Below are positions 1-9,250 of a stretch of 64,000 bases of DNA, one piece after another (positions within the stretch are counted from its first letter, which is position 1; each line of letters opens with the position of its first letter). The position numbers and the translations under genes are program-made. Location: positions 1 to 64,000 of the forward strand of contig CANQDA010000011.1 in NCBI GenBank assembly GCA_947591155.1, in the 5' to 3' direction. The notes below the pieces were generated by a model. That model was not told the origin of the DNA. It was given only the letters and a program-made list of their open reading frames with translations, and made no database searches. This stretch comes from an uncultured Lachnospiraceae bacterium (GTDB lineage Bacteria; Bacillota; Clostridia; Lachnospirales; Lachnospiraceae).

Positions 1-815
1 ACGTCGTCTCGGAGGAGAAGCTATCCGAGGAATTGAATGATCTGGAAGCGGTCACTTCGATTACCTCCCTCGTCGATTTGATCGGACCGGATATTCCGGT
101 GGAGATGATCCCGGACGATCTGCTTGGGCAGCTCGAGTCGAAGCACTATGACAGAATGGTCATATCGGTGACGGCCGACTATGAAGGACCGGAGACGGAG
201 GCGCTGGTGGAGAAGATCCGGGAGATTGCCGGGACGTATTACCCGGACGCCTATTACCTCGCGGGAGAAGGGATCAGCACGTACGATCTGATGGAGACCG
301 TGACAGCGGATATGGTGAAGGTGAATTTCCTTGCCATCGGGGCAGTGTTTGTGGTGCTGCTGTTCGCGATGAAATCTTTCCTCATCCCGGTCGTCCTGGT
401 GCTGTCCATAGAGACCGCGATCTGGATCAACCTTTCGATCCCGTTTTTGACGCATCAGACCGTTTTCTATATCGCGTACCTGATCATCAGCTCCATTCAG
501 CTGGGGGCGACCGTGGACTACGCGATCCTATTTACGGAACGCTACAAGGAAAACCGCAGGCTGTTCGCGAAGAAGGATTGTATCGTGGAGACGATCTCAA
601 ACGTCGCTTCCTCGATCCTGACGTCCGGAACCGTCCTCACGGTGGCCGGTTTCCTGCTGGGTGCGCTCTCGACGCACGGACTTCTCTCGCAGCTCGGTTA
701 TCTGCTCGGGAAGGGAACGATCTGTTCCTCCATTGTGGTCGTGTTTATTCTGCCGGGATTTCTGTATTTGCTGGACGGTATTTTTATAAAAGAAAAAGGG
801 GGTTCTGAAAAATGA
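1..815 (+). CDS. RND/MMPL-family exporter, C-terminal part (5' end outside window)
   Basis: The reading frame is open from the window edge (first full codon at base 3), so only the last 270 residues are seen. After a short extracytoplasmic stretch there are several hydrophobic segments and the motif GATVDYAILFTERYKE, the transmembrane Asp-Tyr signature of MMPL/RND proton-driven exporters, near the middle of the fragment. MMPL proteins use the proton gradient to move lipids or other hydrophobic molecules. The stop codon overlaps the start of the next gene as ATGA (812-815), so the two are translationally coupled and probably act together. The substrate is unknown. The family call is secure from the motif and membrane pattern; the exact subfamily is not. 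Confidence 0.8.
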   Translation, partial: VVSEEKLSEELNDLEAVTSITSLVDLIGPDIPVEMIPDDLLGQLESKHYDRMVISVTADYEGPETEALVEKIREIAGTYYPDAYYLAGEGISTYDLMETVTADMVKVNFLAIGAVFVVLLFAMKSFLIPVVLVLSIETAIWINLSIPFLTHQTVFYIAYLIISSIQLGATVDYAILFTERYKENRRLFAKKDCIVETISNVASSILTSGTVLTVAGFLLGALSTHGLLSQLGYLLGKGTICSSIVVVFILPGFLYLLDGIFIKEKGGSEK

Positions 816-3800
816 AGAATAATAAGGGGAAAAAGGCCGCGCTGACGACGTCCGTACTTGCGATGACCGCGCTGATCTGCCTGTGCTTTGCGCACGGGGC
901 CGCGCAGGAAAAGGAAGTAGCCGAAACTGAGACGGAACAGAGCACGGAGCTGTCGTCGGAATCCGAAGACAGGGAAGAGGCGACGGAGTCATCCGCTCAG
1001 AGACCTAAGATAGAGGGCGCTACGGATAAAAAAGAAGAGACTGTCTACGTGATCGCGGACGCCTCCGGAGAAGAGAAGGAAGTGATCGTAAACGACAGGA
1101 TCGAGAATCTGTCCAGGCAGGAGACCTTGAACGACAAGTCGGATCTGTCGGGGATCGAGAACGTGAAGGGCGACGAGACGTTTTCCCAGGACGGCGAAGA
1201 AGTCGTCTGGGAAGCGGACGGAAACGACATCCACTATCAGGGGACGAGCGAAAAGGAGCTGCCCGTCTCCATGCACATCAGCTATTATCTGGACGGGAAG
1301 GAAATTCAGCCGGAAGAGCTGGCCGGAAAGAGCGGAAAGGTGAAGATCCGCTGCGACTACACGAACCGGGAGCTGCGCTCGGAGAAGACAAAGGACGGGG
1401 AGGAGAAAGTCTATGTCCCCTTCACCGTCATGACGGGACTGGTGTTCACGGATTACTGCGTGAGCAATGTTGAGGTCAACAGCGGAAAAGTGATCACGAA
1501 AGACGGCATGACTATTGTGGTGGGAGCGGCGTTCCCGGGGCTTCAGGAAAGCCTGGAGATCGAGCAGGGAGCGGACAGCGATCTGGATATTGGCATAGAT
1601 ATTCCGGATTATGTGGAAGTCACGATGGATGCGGACAATTTCTCGATGGAGACGGCGGCGTCTCTGGTCATGAGCGACCTGTTCGGCGGACTGGATCTGG
1701 ACAGCGTGAGCGGGAGAGAAGAGATGCAGGATGCGGTAGAGGAGTTGATGGAGGGCGCGCAGGATCTGGAGGACGGCAGCAGTGAGCTGGCGGACGGAGT
1801 TGACGAGCTCTACGATAAGCTTCCGGATCTGACAAAGGGTGTTCAGGAGTTGAGCGATGGCGTATCCGATTATACGGACGGCGTCTCGTCTGTCGAGTCC
1901 GGAGTAGAGGAATTAAAGGACGGCAGCAGTGAGCTGGCGAGCGGATCGGCGGAGCTGTCCTCCGGCGCGGGAGAGTTGGCTACGGGCGCGAAGACGCTGG
2001 CGACCGGTGCGAAGACGCTTGCCACAGGTACAAAAGATATGAAAAAAGGTGTGTCCAAAGCGAAGAAGGGAACGAAACAACTCTTGAACGGATATGCGGG
2101 AGAGCAGGGCGCCGTTGCAGGCGCAAAGGCGTTGGCTGACGGGGCGAAGACGCTCGACAGCGGACTGGGACTGCTTTCGACGTCCTCCGCTCAGCTGGTG
2201 AGCGCTCTGGAGACGGTCAGCCAAGGACTCGCTGCGCTTCAGGGCAGACTGGCCGGGAACGGAGGAGTGAAGCAGGGCGAGTTTGCGCAGCTGCAGCAGG
2301 CACTGGACCAGCTTCTGTCTGCGGTTGGCGGCACGGGAGAGCAGCCCAGCATCCGCAGCTGCAGCGAGGCGATCCAGAAAGATGTAAAGATATTGACTGA
2401 GTATTTTGGAGGACAGACCTCCACATTCGGCACGCCGGCGAAAACATACAAAGCATATCAGGGCAGACTTGCGGGGAAAGCAGCGGCAGGCACGTCGGCC
2501 GGGACAGAGAAAACAGGGGAAGCGAATCTTCTGAAAACATCTGCGTCTGCCGCAAAGGCATCCGCGGAGGCGTCCGCGGCGTCGGCTTCCGAAAAGCTGG
2601 AGCAGGCGGAATCTGCCTCTGACGGCGCAGGGAGCGGCCTTACAGAAGCCCAGAGTCAGAGAACGTCGGCAAACGAGGAGGCCGCGTCGGCGGGCGAGCT
2701 TTATCAGAACGCTTTGAACAGCTACACGCCGATGCTGTCAACAATCCGCGACACGCTGGGTGCGATCGGACTGTCGCAGTACGCCGGATATGTGGACGAC
2801 GGGCAGGCTGCGGCTGCGTCGATCGCAGGCGGGTATCAATCCGCGAGCGAAGGCTATGAGGCTGCGGCGGGCAATTATCAGTCGGCCGCCGAAGGCTATC
2901 GGACGGCCGCGGCGGACTATCAAAGCTCCGCGGAAGACTATCAGGCGGCAATCGATTCCTATGAAAAGACGATCGCGGATTATGAGGCGCTGATCGCCTG
3001 GTATGAGGAGCAGCTGCCGGACGTCCAGGTGTTGGATGAGCAGGGGTCAGGAGCACAGGCGCCGGATGAGCCAGTGTCAGGCGAGCAGGTGTCGGATGAG
3101 AACGTGCCGGATGTCAGAAGCGAAGCGAACGAACAGATGATCTCGCTTGGCGCAGGAAACGGGGGAAATCAGGCGGTAACGCAGGCAGAAGCCTCGACCG
3201 CTCTGGATGATCTCTACAATCAGGCAGGCATATTAAGTGGTATCGAAGGAGGAATTCCTGGTACAAACCGACCGGGGCTGACAGCTAGTATCAAAGCGTT
3301 GAAAGGAACACTGTTTGGGGACGGGAACGGGAATCCGGGATCCCTGAACGAGCTTGCGGCGGCGATCGGTCAGTTATATCAAAGGATCGGCAGTACGGAG
3401 ACGACGGATCCAGCTACGCTTCTTGGCGGTGCGAGAGCCCTGAGCGCGGGCGCGGCAGACGCAAAGAAGGGAAGCAACCAGCTCTCGCTGGGGGCAGGCC
3501 AGCTTTTGTCCGGGATCGGGCAGCTGTATTCCGGGACGAAGGAGCTGAACGGCGGAATGAAAGATCTTTCGTCCGGGGCGAAGAGCCTGAATTCCGGTGC
3601 GAAATCCCTGTCGTCGGGCGCGAAAAAGGTATCGGACGGCGCGAACACCCTCGTTCCCGGGGCAGCCGCTCTTGCGGGCGGATCGGCCCAGCTGGATCAG
3701 GGAGTCGACTCTTTGCAGTCCGGGGTCTCGGAACTGAATGACAACTCCCCGAAGCTGGTCAACGGCGCGGAAGAGCTTTCAGACGGCGCGGATGAGCTGT

Positions 3801-4042
3801 CGGATGGAGTGACGGAGCTGAAGGACGGCGCTGAAGAACTCCGGGACGGCATGGAAGAGTTGAACGAAGACGGGATCAAGAAGCTGGGCGAGATCATTCT
3901 CGACGATATGGATCAGTTTGTCGACCGTCTCCATCTGGTTCAGGACGCCGAGAACGATTATAAATCATTCAGCGGAATCTCCGACGAGATGGACGGGGAT
4001 GTGAAATTCATCATAAAAGCAGACGGGATATCAGAGGAGTAA
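812..4042 (+). CDS. Giant secreted protein with two XXXLXXG heptad-repeat arrays (YhgE/Pip-like, no membrane anchor)
   Basis: A protein of 1076 residues starting with a signal peptide (basic start, hydrophobic core at residues 9-28, likely cleavage near the AHGAA segment). Residues of about 305-427 and 875-1019 are arrays of seven-residue units with Leu and Gly at fixed positions (for example SSGAKSLNSGAKSL), the heptad repeat known from YhgE/Pip phage-infection proteins. Between them lies an Ala/Ser-rich region, a second periodic stretch of Tyr/Ala units at about 676-733, and a short imperfect repeat of DE-x-VSG type. YhgE proteins normally carry membrane helices at both ends, but here the C-terminus is a soluble acidic tail with no helix. 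Coupling by ATGA to the MMPL exporter suggests a secreted or wall-spanning partner of that exporter. The function is inferred only. Confidence 0.75.
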   Translation: MKNNKGKKAALTTSVLAMTALICLCFAHGAAQEKEVAETETEQSTELSSESEDREEATESSAQRPKIEGATDKKEETVYVIADASGEEKEVIVNDRIENLSRQETLNDKSDLSGIENVKGDETFSQDGEEVVWEADGNDIHYQGTSEKELPVSMHISYYLDGKEIQPEELAGKSGKVKIRCDYTNRELRSEKTKDGEEKVYVPFTVMTGLVFTDYCVSNVEVNSGKVITKDGMTIVVGAAFPGLQESLEIEQGADSDLDIGIDIPDYVEVTMDADNFSMETAASLVMSDLFGGLDLDSVSGREEMQDAVEELMEGAQDLEDGSSELADGVDELYDKLPDLTKGVQELSDGVSDYTDGVSSVESGVEELKDGSSELASGSAELSSGAGELATGAKTLATGAKTLATGTKDMKKGVSKAKKGTKQLLNGYAGEQGAVAGAKALADGAKTLDSGLGLLSTSSAQLVSALETVSQGLAALQGRLAGNGGVKQGEFAQLQQALDQLLSAVGGTGEQPSIRSCSEAIQKDVKILTEYFGGQTSTFGTPAKTYKAYQGRLAGKAAAGTSAGTEKTGEANLLKTSASAAKASAEASAASASEKLEQAESASDGAGSGLTEAQSQRTSANEEAASAGELYQNALNSYTPMLSTIRDTLGAIGLSQYAGYVDDGQAAAASIAGGYQSASEGYEAAAGNYQSAAEGYRTAAADYQSSAEDYQAAIDSYEKTIADYEALIAWYEEQLPDVQVLDEQGSGAQAPDEPVSGEQVSDENVPDVRSEANEQMISLGAGNGGNQAVTQAEASTALDDLYNQAGILSGIEGGIPGTNRPGLTASIKALKGTLFGDGNGNPGSLNELAAAIGQLYQRIGSTETTDPATLLGGARALSAGAADAKKGSNQLSLGAGQLLSGIGQLYSGTKELNGGMKDLSSGAKSLNSGAKSLSSGAKKVSDGANTLVPGAAALAGGSAQLDQGVDSLQSGVSELNDNSPKLVNGAEELSDGADELSDGVTELKDGAEELRDGMEELNEDGIKKLGEIILDDMDQFVDRLHLVQDAENDYKSFSGISDEMDGDVKFIIKADGISEE

Positions 4043-4137
4043 TCCTTTTTTGTCCAGATAGAACCTTTTGACGTCGGCCATCCGGACATAGCAGCTCGGC
4101 GGCAGCACGTAAAAGAAAAGAGCTTTGAGCGGAGGAC
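4031..4137 (-). pseudogene. 3' remnant of a MATE-family transporter gene
   Basis: Read on the minus strand, this stretch encodes a tail containing LPPSCYVRMADVKRF and then a stop at 4031-4033. It aligns without gaps with the C-terminal residues LLPSYYVRMARIKRR of the intact MATE transporter at 13054-14397. By eye about 35 of 45 bases match between 4063-4107 and the corresponding 3' end near 13070-13115, mostly differing at synonymous positions. There is no start codon or upstream MATE sequence, because the AraC gene ends at 4147 immediately before it. It overlaps the 3' end of the convergent heptad-repeat gene. It is best explained as the left-over end of a MATE gene truncated by acquisition or rearrangement of the neighbouring island. 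Confidence 0.5.
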
Positions 4138-4146
4138 CGGCCGGAA

Positions 4147-5199
4147 TCATTGATTCCGCGACCGGTCCTTCCGGTATGCCGCGGGCGTCTGATGATATTG
4201 TTTTTTGAAAACGCGGATAAAGCTCTCCGGGTTCATGTAGCCGACGGACGCCGCGATATCCCCGACGGAAAGATTCGTGGCGGTCAGAAGCGAGAGGGCG
4301 TGCTTCAGGCGAAAATCATTGAGCAGCTCCGTGAATGTCTTCCCTGTATTCTCGCGAATGAATCTTGAGGTATATTCCGGCGTGTAATGAAACTTATCCG
4401 CCACCTGCTGCAGGGAAATCTCCGCGAGGTTTTCCTGTATGAACGAAGTGATCCCGTAGATCCGTGAGGCTGTCTTGTTTGTGAAGCGCGGGAATTCGCA
4501 GGTATTGTGGTAGTAGCGGATCAGCTTCCCGAAGAACGCGCCCGTCAGGGACTGCAGGATCACCTCATATTCCGCGTACCGGTTCAGGGATTCCAACAGA
4601 AGCTCGTATAAGGTAGAGCGCAGGTCCTGGTCGTTTCCCGTGTGAAAGATCAGATAATTGTTGGCGTCTTTTATGTAGATGTTCTGCCGGAAGAAATCGG
4701 AGAGCAGATTGTTCCGGTAATACAGGGAATTCGAGAAAGTCTGCTCCAATACCTGCAGGCTCAGAATGCCTACGATCACAATGCTCTTGTCCATGACGGA
4801 CAGGGAATGTTCGATGCCGGGCGGCACGATACAGAAATCGCCCATGACCATGTGCTGATGCAGTCCGCACACCTCGTGCTCGCAGGTCCCTTCCACGACA
4901 TAAAACATTTCAAAAAAAGAGTGCCGGTGTACGAAAACGGGCGAATAGCAGTTGTGCTTCATATACCGTACGCCGTAAGCCTCCTCGTCATAAAAGAAAT
5001 AGTCCTCCATGACAGGAGGCATCGTCTCGATGATCTCCGGGACCAGAAGATTTTTTCGCCTGAGCTCCGGGACATTCAAAGTTCGTAAATACTGTTCAAA
5101 AATGCGGGGGTCCCGCTTCTTCATCTCCTGGTAATTCTGATAAAACTGTTCTGATTCATTCAGGCTGTGAAGCGCTGAAGTCAATTCCGTGATATCCAT
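4147..5199 (-). CDS. AraC-family transcriptional regulator with cupin sensor domain
   Basis: 350 residues. The N-terminal half has a cupin-like sensor region around YSPVFVHRHSFFEMFYVVEG and GDFCIVPPGIEHSL. The last 100 residues are a double helix-turn-helix of AraC/XylS type (ISLQQVADKFHYTPEYTSRF and SVGDIAASVGYMNPESFIRV). The ATG at 5199 is chosen because AAAGGA lies 9 bases upstream; a TTG at 5217 in the same frame has no ribosome site. It is transcribed away from the sugar ABC importer and rhamnosidase genes, the usual arrangement for an inducer-responsive activator of such a cluster. The likely ligand is rhamnose or a rhamnoside, by context only. Confidence 0.88.
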   Translation of the reverse strand: MDITELTSALHSLNESEQFYQNYQEMKKRDPRIFEQYLRTLNVPELRRKNLLVPEIIETMPPVMEDYFFYDEEAYGVRYMKHNCYSPVFVHRHSFFEMFYVVEGTCEHEVCGLHQHMVMGDFCIVPPGIEHSLSVMDKSIVIVGILSLQVLEQTFSNSLYYRNNLLSDFFRQNIYIKDANNYLIFHTGNDQDLRSTLYELLLESLNRYAEYEVILQSLTGAFFGKLIRYYHNTCEFPRFTNKTASRIYGITSFIQENLAEISLQQVADKFHYTPEYTSRFIRENTGKTFTELLNDFRLKHALSLLTATNLSVGDIAASVGYMNPESFIRVFKKQYHQTPAAYRKDRSRNQ

Positions 5200-5298
5200 C
5201 CGTTTCCATCCTTTCAATCGTGCGGCAGGAGTATTCGGACAGGAGAATCCTGCGCAACAGGCAGGAATCTGTGTGCGATAGGGTTATAGTGCCGTCTG

Positions 5299-5347
5299 AT
5301 TCAGTAAAAACAAATTCAGTATATTTTATAGACTAAATATAATTTAG
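5299..5347. promoter_or_regulatory. Candidate operator region between araC-type gene and sugar importer
   Basis: Two direct copies of ATTCAGTA (5299-5306 and 5314-5321) are spaced 15 bases start to start. They are followed by a perfect inverted repeat CTAAAT-ATA-ATTTAG (5333-5347) in AT-rich DNA. The position between two divergent genes makes this the most likely binding area of the regulator. Binding is inferred, not shown. Confidence 0.35.
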
Positions 5348-5463
5348 AAATTAGAAAATGTCAATAAAAACGAATAGATATAACAATTCCAAAGTGCAGC
5401 AGATTGTCCTATGATATGGATGTAAAGCAAACAATTCAACTTCATACATGTAAGGAAGAGATC

Positions 5464-6963
5464 ATGGAGAGAAAAGCGGTTGTAGAAATCAGGGACATGA
5501 CGAAGAATTTCGGGATCACACGGGCGCTCGACCGTGTGGATATCACGGTGTACGCGGGAGAGATCTGCGGACTGATCGGTGAGAACGGTTCCGGCAAATC
5601 AACGGCTACATCGATCTATGCCGGGATGCAGAGCTGCGACAACGGGCAGATGTTTTTCAAGGGCGAGAGATGGCAGCCTTCCAGCATGATGGACGCGCTG
5701 GAGCACGGCGTTGGAATGATCGTGCAGGAGAACGGTACGGTACCGGGGATCACCGTGGCGGAGAACATTTTTTTGGGAGAGAGCGCGAGATTCCGCAAGG
5801 GGCCTTTGATTCGCAGGACAGAGATGATACGCAAAGCCAATGAGATCCTAAAGTCGATCGGCGCGGATCACATTGAGGCTTCCGCCGTGACGGCGTCTCT
5901 GGACTTTCAGGATCGCAAACTGGTGGAGATCGCCAGGGTCATGGGAAAGAAGCCGGAGGTGCTGGTGGTGGATGAGACGACGACAGCACTCTCCCAGAAA
6001 GGGCGCGACATCATCTACGACATTATGGATAAGATGAAGACGGATGGAAAAACTGTGATCTTCATCTCGCACGATCTGGACGAGATCATGGAAGTGTGCG
6101 ACCGGTTGACGGTTCTGCGCGACGGAAAGATCATCCGGACGTTTGAAAAAGATGAGTTTGATGAGGAAGCTGTCAAGACGAGCATGATCGGCAGAGAGCT
6201 GAAAGGCGATTATTACCGGAGCGACTATGATGGAAGTTATGGGCAGGAAGTCGTTGCGGAATTAAGGCAGGCAAATCTCGGCGACCAGCTGAAGAATCTG
6301 AGCCTGCAATTACATAAAGGAGAAATCCTCGGCATCGGCGGCCTTTCCCACTGCGGCATGCACACGCTCGGGAAGGTGCTGTTCGGGGCGGTGAAGCCGG
6401 AATCCGGCGAGGCCCTCGTGCACGGAAAGCCGGTCAGAGACGAGGCGTACGCGATGAAGGAGAAGGTCGGATATGTGGCGAAGGACAGGGACGTCGAATC
6501 GCTGTGCCTGGACGCGAGCATCCGGGACAACATTTCGGTGGCAGGTCTTGACCAGTTCGCGGTATCGCGTTTCCTGATCCTTCCTTCCAAAGAAAAAGCT
6601 TATGTGAAACAGCAGGTCGACGACCTGAGCATCAAGTGCCGCAGCGCAGAACAGTATGTGTCGGCGCTTTCCGGCGGGAATAAGCAGAAGGTGGCGTTCG
6701 GCAAGTGGACGGGCCGGGGCAGCGAGATCCTGATCCTGGACTGTCCGACCAGAGGCGTGGATATCGGCGTGAAGCAGGCGATGTACCAGCTGATGTATCG
6801 GATGAAAAAAGAAGGAAAGAGCATTCTGCTGATCTCGGAGGAGATGGCGGAGCTGATCGGGATGTCGGATCGTCTGATCGTCATGAAGGACGGCGAGATA
6901 AAGAAGGAGTTCCGGAGGGAAGAGAAGCTTTCGGAATCCGATATGATACGGTACATGATCTAG
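5464..6963 (+). CDS. Sugar ABC transporter ATP-binding protein (RbsA/XylG type, two ATPase domains)
   Basis: 499 residues with two fused nucleotide-binding domains, as in RbsA, MglA and XylG importers. Domain 1 has a good Walker A (GENGSGKST) and Walker B (VLVVDETTTAL), but its signature loop is degenerate (SLDFQDRKLVEIAR instead of LSxGQ). Domain 2 has a degenerate Walker A (GGLSHCGMHTLGK) but intact signature (LSGGNKQK) and Walker B (ILILDCPTRGVD). Only one composite ATP site therefore looks fully competent. The ATG at 5464 follows GGAAGAG closely; a TTG at 5404 would add 20 residues of no family similarity. It is the first gene of the importer operon and works with the two permeases and binding protein downstream. 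Confidence 0.93.
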   Translation: MERKAVVEIRDMTKNFGITRALDRVDITVYAGEICGLIGENGSGKSTATSIYAGMQSCDNGQMFFKGERWQPSSMMDALEHGVGMIVQENGTVPGITVAENIFLGESARFRKGPLIRRTEMIRKANEILKSIGADHIEASAVTASLDFQDRKLVEIARVMGKKPEVLVVDETTTALSQKGRDIIYDIMDKMKTDGKTVIFISHDLDEIMEVCDRLTVLRDGKIIRTFEKDEFDEEAVKTSMIGRELKGDYYRSDYDGSYGQEVVAELRQANLGDQLKNLSLQLHKGEILGIGGLSHCGMHTLGKVLFGAVKPESGEALVHGKPVRDEAYAMKEKVGYVAKDRDVESLCLDASIRDNISVAGLDQFAVSRFLILPSKEKAYVKQQVDDLSIKCRSAEQYVSALSGGNKQKVAFGKWTGRGSEILILDCPTRGVDIGVKQAMYQLMYRMKKEGKSILLISEEMAELIGMSDRLIVMKDGEIKKEFRREEKLSESDMIRYMI

Positions 6964-6978
6964 AGAGGGGTGCGGAAG

Positions 6979-7959
6979 ATGGAGTTGAAATCAGTAATGA
7001 ACAGATATGGTTTGAAACAGAAAATTTTCAGTATCGCGCCGCTTTTCGGGCTGATCGCGCTGGTCGTCTGCTTCCTGGCGGCGGCAACGGCAAAGGATCT
7101 GAACATTGCCTACAGTATGAAAAATATCCTGAACCAGTCGGTGGTCGTCGCGGTGATCGCGACAGGAGCGATCTTCATCTACACCTTAGGCTCGTTTGAC
7201 ATCAGTCTTGGCGCGTCCGCCTGCGTGAGCGCGCTGGTCGGCGGGATGGTCTACAATGCCACAGGAAGTGTGACGCTCATGTTTCTGACCTGTGTGGGGG
7301 TCGCCGTGGCGATCGCGTTGATCAACTCCGTACTCGCCTCGGTGTTCAATCTGCCGGTGTTTGTCACCACGGTGGCAATGCTGTCCGTATTGAATGCGGT
7401 GGTCCTGATGCTGATCAACATCAACGGGACGGGAAGCCAGATCGCGGTGCCGACCGACGCGGTCGCGGGGTTGAACACTACCTGGTTCAAGCTGCTGGTA
7501 TTGGTGCTGTTTTTCGCGGTCTGCCTGTTCGTGTTTGACTTTACGAAGATCGGACGGCTGCAAAAGTTCCTGGGAGGGAATCCGGTCTGCGCGAAGCTGA
7601 GCGGGATCAACAACAAGCGGCTTGCGATCATCGCCTTTGTAATGTCCGGAATCGCGGTGGGGCTTGGTTCGTTCCTCTCCATCACATACGCGCCGACGCT
7701 CACGAAGAACACGGCGTCCTCCGTGGGAATGGACGTCATCATCTCGATCGTGTTCGGAGGCATGCCGGTGTCCGGCGGAGCGAGAAGCCGGATCTACGCG
7801 GCGGTCGTGGGCGCGTTTTCCATGACTTTCCTGAACCAGATCATGGTGATGTTCAATCTGAATTCGGGAATCGGTCAGATGGTGAAGGCAGTGATCTTTC
7901 TGATCGTGGTCTCGCTGGCGATGTCGAACCAGAGAAACAAGGAGATACTCCCAAGGTAA
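6979..7959 (+). CDS. Sugar ABC transporter permease 1 (RbsC family)
   Basis: 326 residues, almost entirely hydrophobic with about eight or more membrane segments. It has the Gly-rich loop GSFDISLGASACVSALVGG near residue 70 and a C-terminal FGGMPVSGGARSRIYAAVVG segment typical of the RbsC/XylH permease family (BPD_transp_2). The ATG at 6979 has AGGGG 8 bases upstream; a GTG at 6970 is a less likely start. It follows the ATPase gene by 15 bases. It forms the import pore, probably as a heterodimer with the second permease encoded after the binding protein. Confidence 0.9.
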   Translation: MELKSVMNRYGLKQKIFSIAPLFGLIALVVCFLAAATAKDLNIAYSMKNILNQSVVVAVIATGAIFIYTLGSFDISLGASACVSALVGGMVYNATGSVTLMFLTCVGVAVAIALINSVLASVFNLPVFVTTVAMLSVLNAVVLMLININGTGSQIAVPTDAVAGLNTTWFKLLVLVLFFAVCLFVFDFTKIGRLQKFLGGNPVCAKLSGINNKRLAIIAFVMSGIAVGLGSFLSITYAPTLTKNTASSVGMDVIISIVFGGMPVSGGARSRIYAAVVGAFSMTFLNQIMVMFNLNSGIGQMVKAVIFLIVVSLAMSNQRNKEILPR

Positions 7960-8029
7960 GGAGATAAACTACGATATATTAGCAGAGTGCTATTATATAA
8001 AATCAAAAATAAGAATGGAGGATTTCAAC

Positions 8030-9220
8030 ATGAAAAAATGGAGAAGACTGACAGCGTTTTTGCTGACGGCGGCAATGGTACTGATGATGGCGTGTACGGT
8101 CATGGCAGAGGCTCCGGAGATGGACGAGAGCGAGACCGTAAAGATCGGTGTTCTGGTATCGGACACCACTTCCGCAGAAGCGCTGGCTTTCCGCGCATAT
8201 TATGAGGAGTATATCCAGAACCAGTATAATGTAAACTTTATGTACTCGGATGAGCTGAAGGATTCCGCGGGCGAGGCGAGCGCGATCGATAACTTTATCG
8301 CGAACAACTGCAAAGCGGTCATCTCCCTTTCATCCTTTGACCGTCCGGCGCAGATCGCGCAGTGCTCCGGGGCAGGCGTCTACTATGCGGTAGCGACCGG
8401 CACGCTGACCGACGAAGAGTATGAGGCGGCGAAGACGAATGAGTATTATGTGGGCGCCATCGGACCGGATCTGATGACCGAGTACCAGACGGGTTACGAC
8501 ATGGCGAAGTATTTCCTGGACGAAGGCAAGACGAAGTTCGCGATCTTCGGCGGCGCGATCCCGTACTATACGGACATGCATATTTACCGTGCGGCCGGTA
8601 TGCTTGCGGCTATGTGCGACGTCGGGGAAGGCAGCTACAAGGACGCGACGGGAATGGATATCATCGGCAAGATCTATGAGGACGGCGCGGTAGAGACCGG
8701 CGCGATCGGAAACGTGGAAGTGGTCGGTTATGTGGGCGGCTATGACATGGACGACGCGTGGTTCGGAAAATGCGGTGAGATGGCGCAGACCGAGGGTCTG
8801 GAAGTGATCCTTGCGGTCGGCAACGGCTCAGATTTCTTTGGCGCGGCCAAGGGTGAGGGCGTTCAGATCGCGTCGGTGGACGCATATGCGGATTCCTACA
8901 AAGAGGCGATGGAAGCAGGCACACTGAACTATCTGGCAGGCAAATTCTCCGCGAGCATCGGACCGATCTTTATGGCGACTTACAGTGCGGTGAAGGGCTA
9001 CCCGATCCGCGACGCCGAGGGCAACGCGCTTGCGCTCAGCCAGGGCTATTGGGTAGCGGATTCCGCGGAGACGTTCAACACCTATTACGCGGTCGACAGC
9101 TCCAAGGAAGAGCCGGCCTACACCAAAGAGATGCTGGACGGCCTGTTCGGAAGCTCCTATGACGATTTCGCGGCATTCGTGAGCGCTTACACATTTGACG
9201 AGATCCAGGGCCTGAAATAA
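8030..9220 (+). CDS. Sugar ABC transporter substrate-binding protein
   Basis: 396 residues. The start is a typical export signal (MKKWRR, hydrophobic core, cleavage probably after the VMA triplet near residue 24). A Cys lies in the hydrophobic region, but the lipobox is not canonical, so lipid anchoring is uncertain. The mature part opens with VKIGVLVSDTTSAEALAFR and shows the alternating alpha/beta layout of periplasmic-binding-protein type 1 folds. GGAGG sits 8 bases before the ATG at 8030. It lies between the two permease genes of the importer. It should capture the sugar outside the membrane; the ligand is probably rhamnose or a rhamnose-containing sugar because of the downstream rhamnosidase. 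Confidence 0.82.
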   Translation: MKKWRRLTAFLLTAAMVLMMACTVMAEAPEMDESETVKIGVLVSDTTSAEALAFRAYYEEYIQNQYNVNFMYSDELKDSAGEASAIDNFIANNCKAVISLSSFDRPAQIAQCSGAGVYYAVATGTLTDEEYEAAKTNEYYVGAIGPDLMTEYQTGYDMAKYFLDEGKTKFAIFGGAIPYYTDMHIYRAAGMLAAMCDVGEGSYKDATGMDIIGKIYEDGAVETGAIGNVEVVGYVGGYDMDDAWFGKCGEMAQTEGLEVILAVGNGSDFFGAAKGEGVQIASVDAYADSYKEAMEAGTLNYLAGKFSASIGPIFMATYSAVKGYPIRDAEGNALALSQGYWVADSAETFNTYYAVDSSKEEPAYTKEMLDGLFGSSYDDFAAFVSAYTFDEIQGLK

Positions 9221-9250
9221 GGCGGTACGGACAGAGAGAGGTATGCGGTT

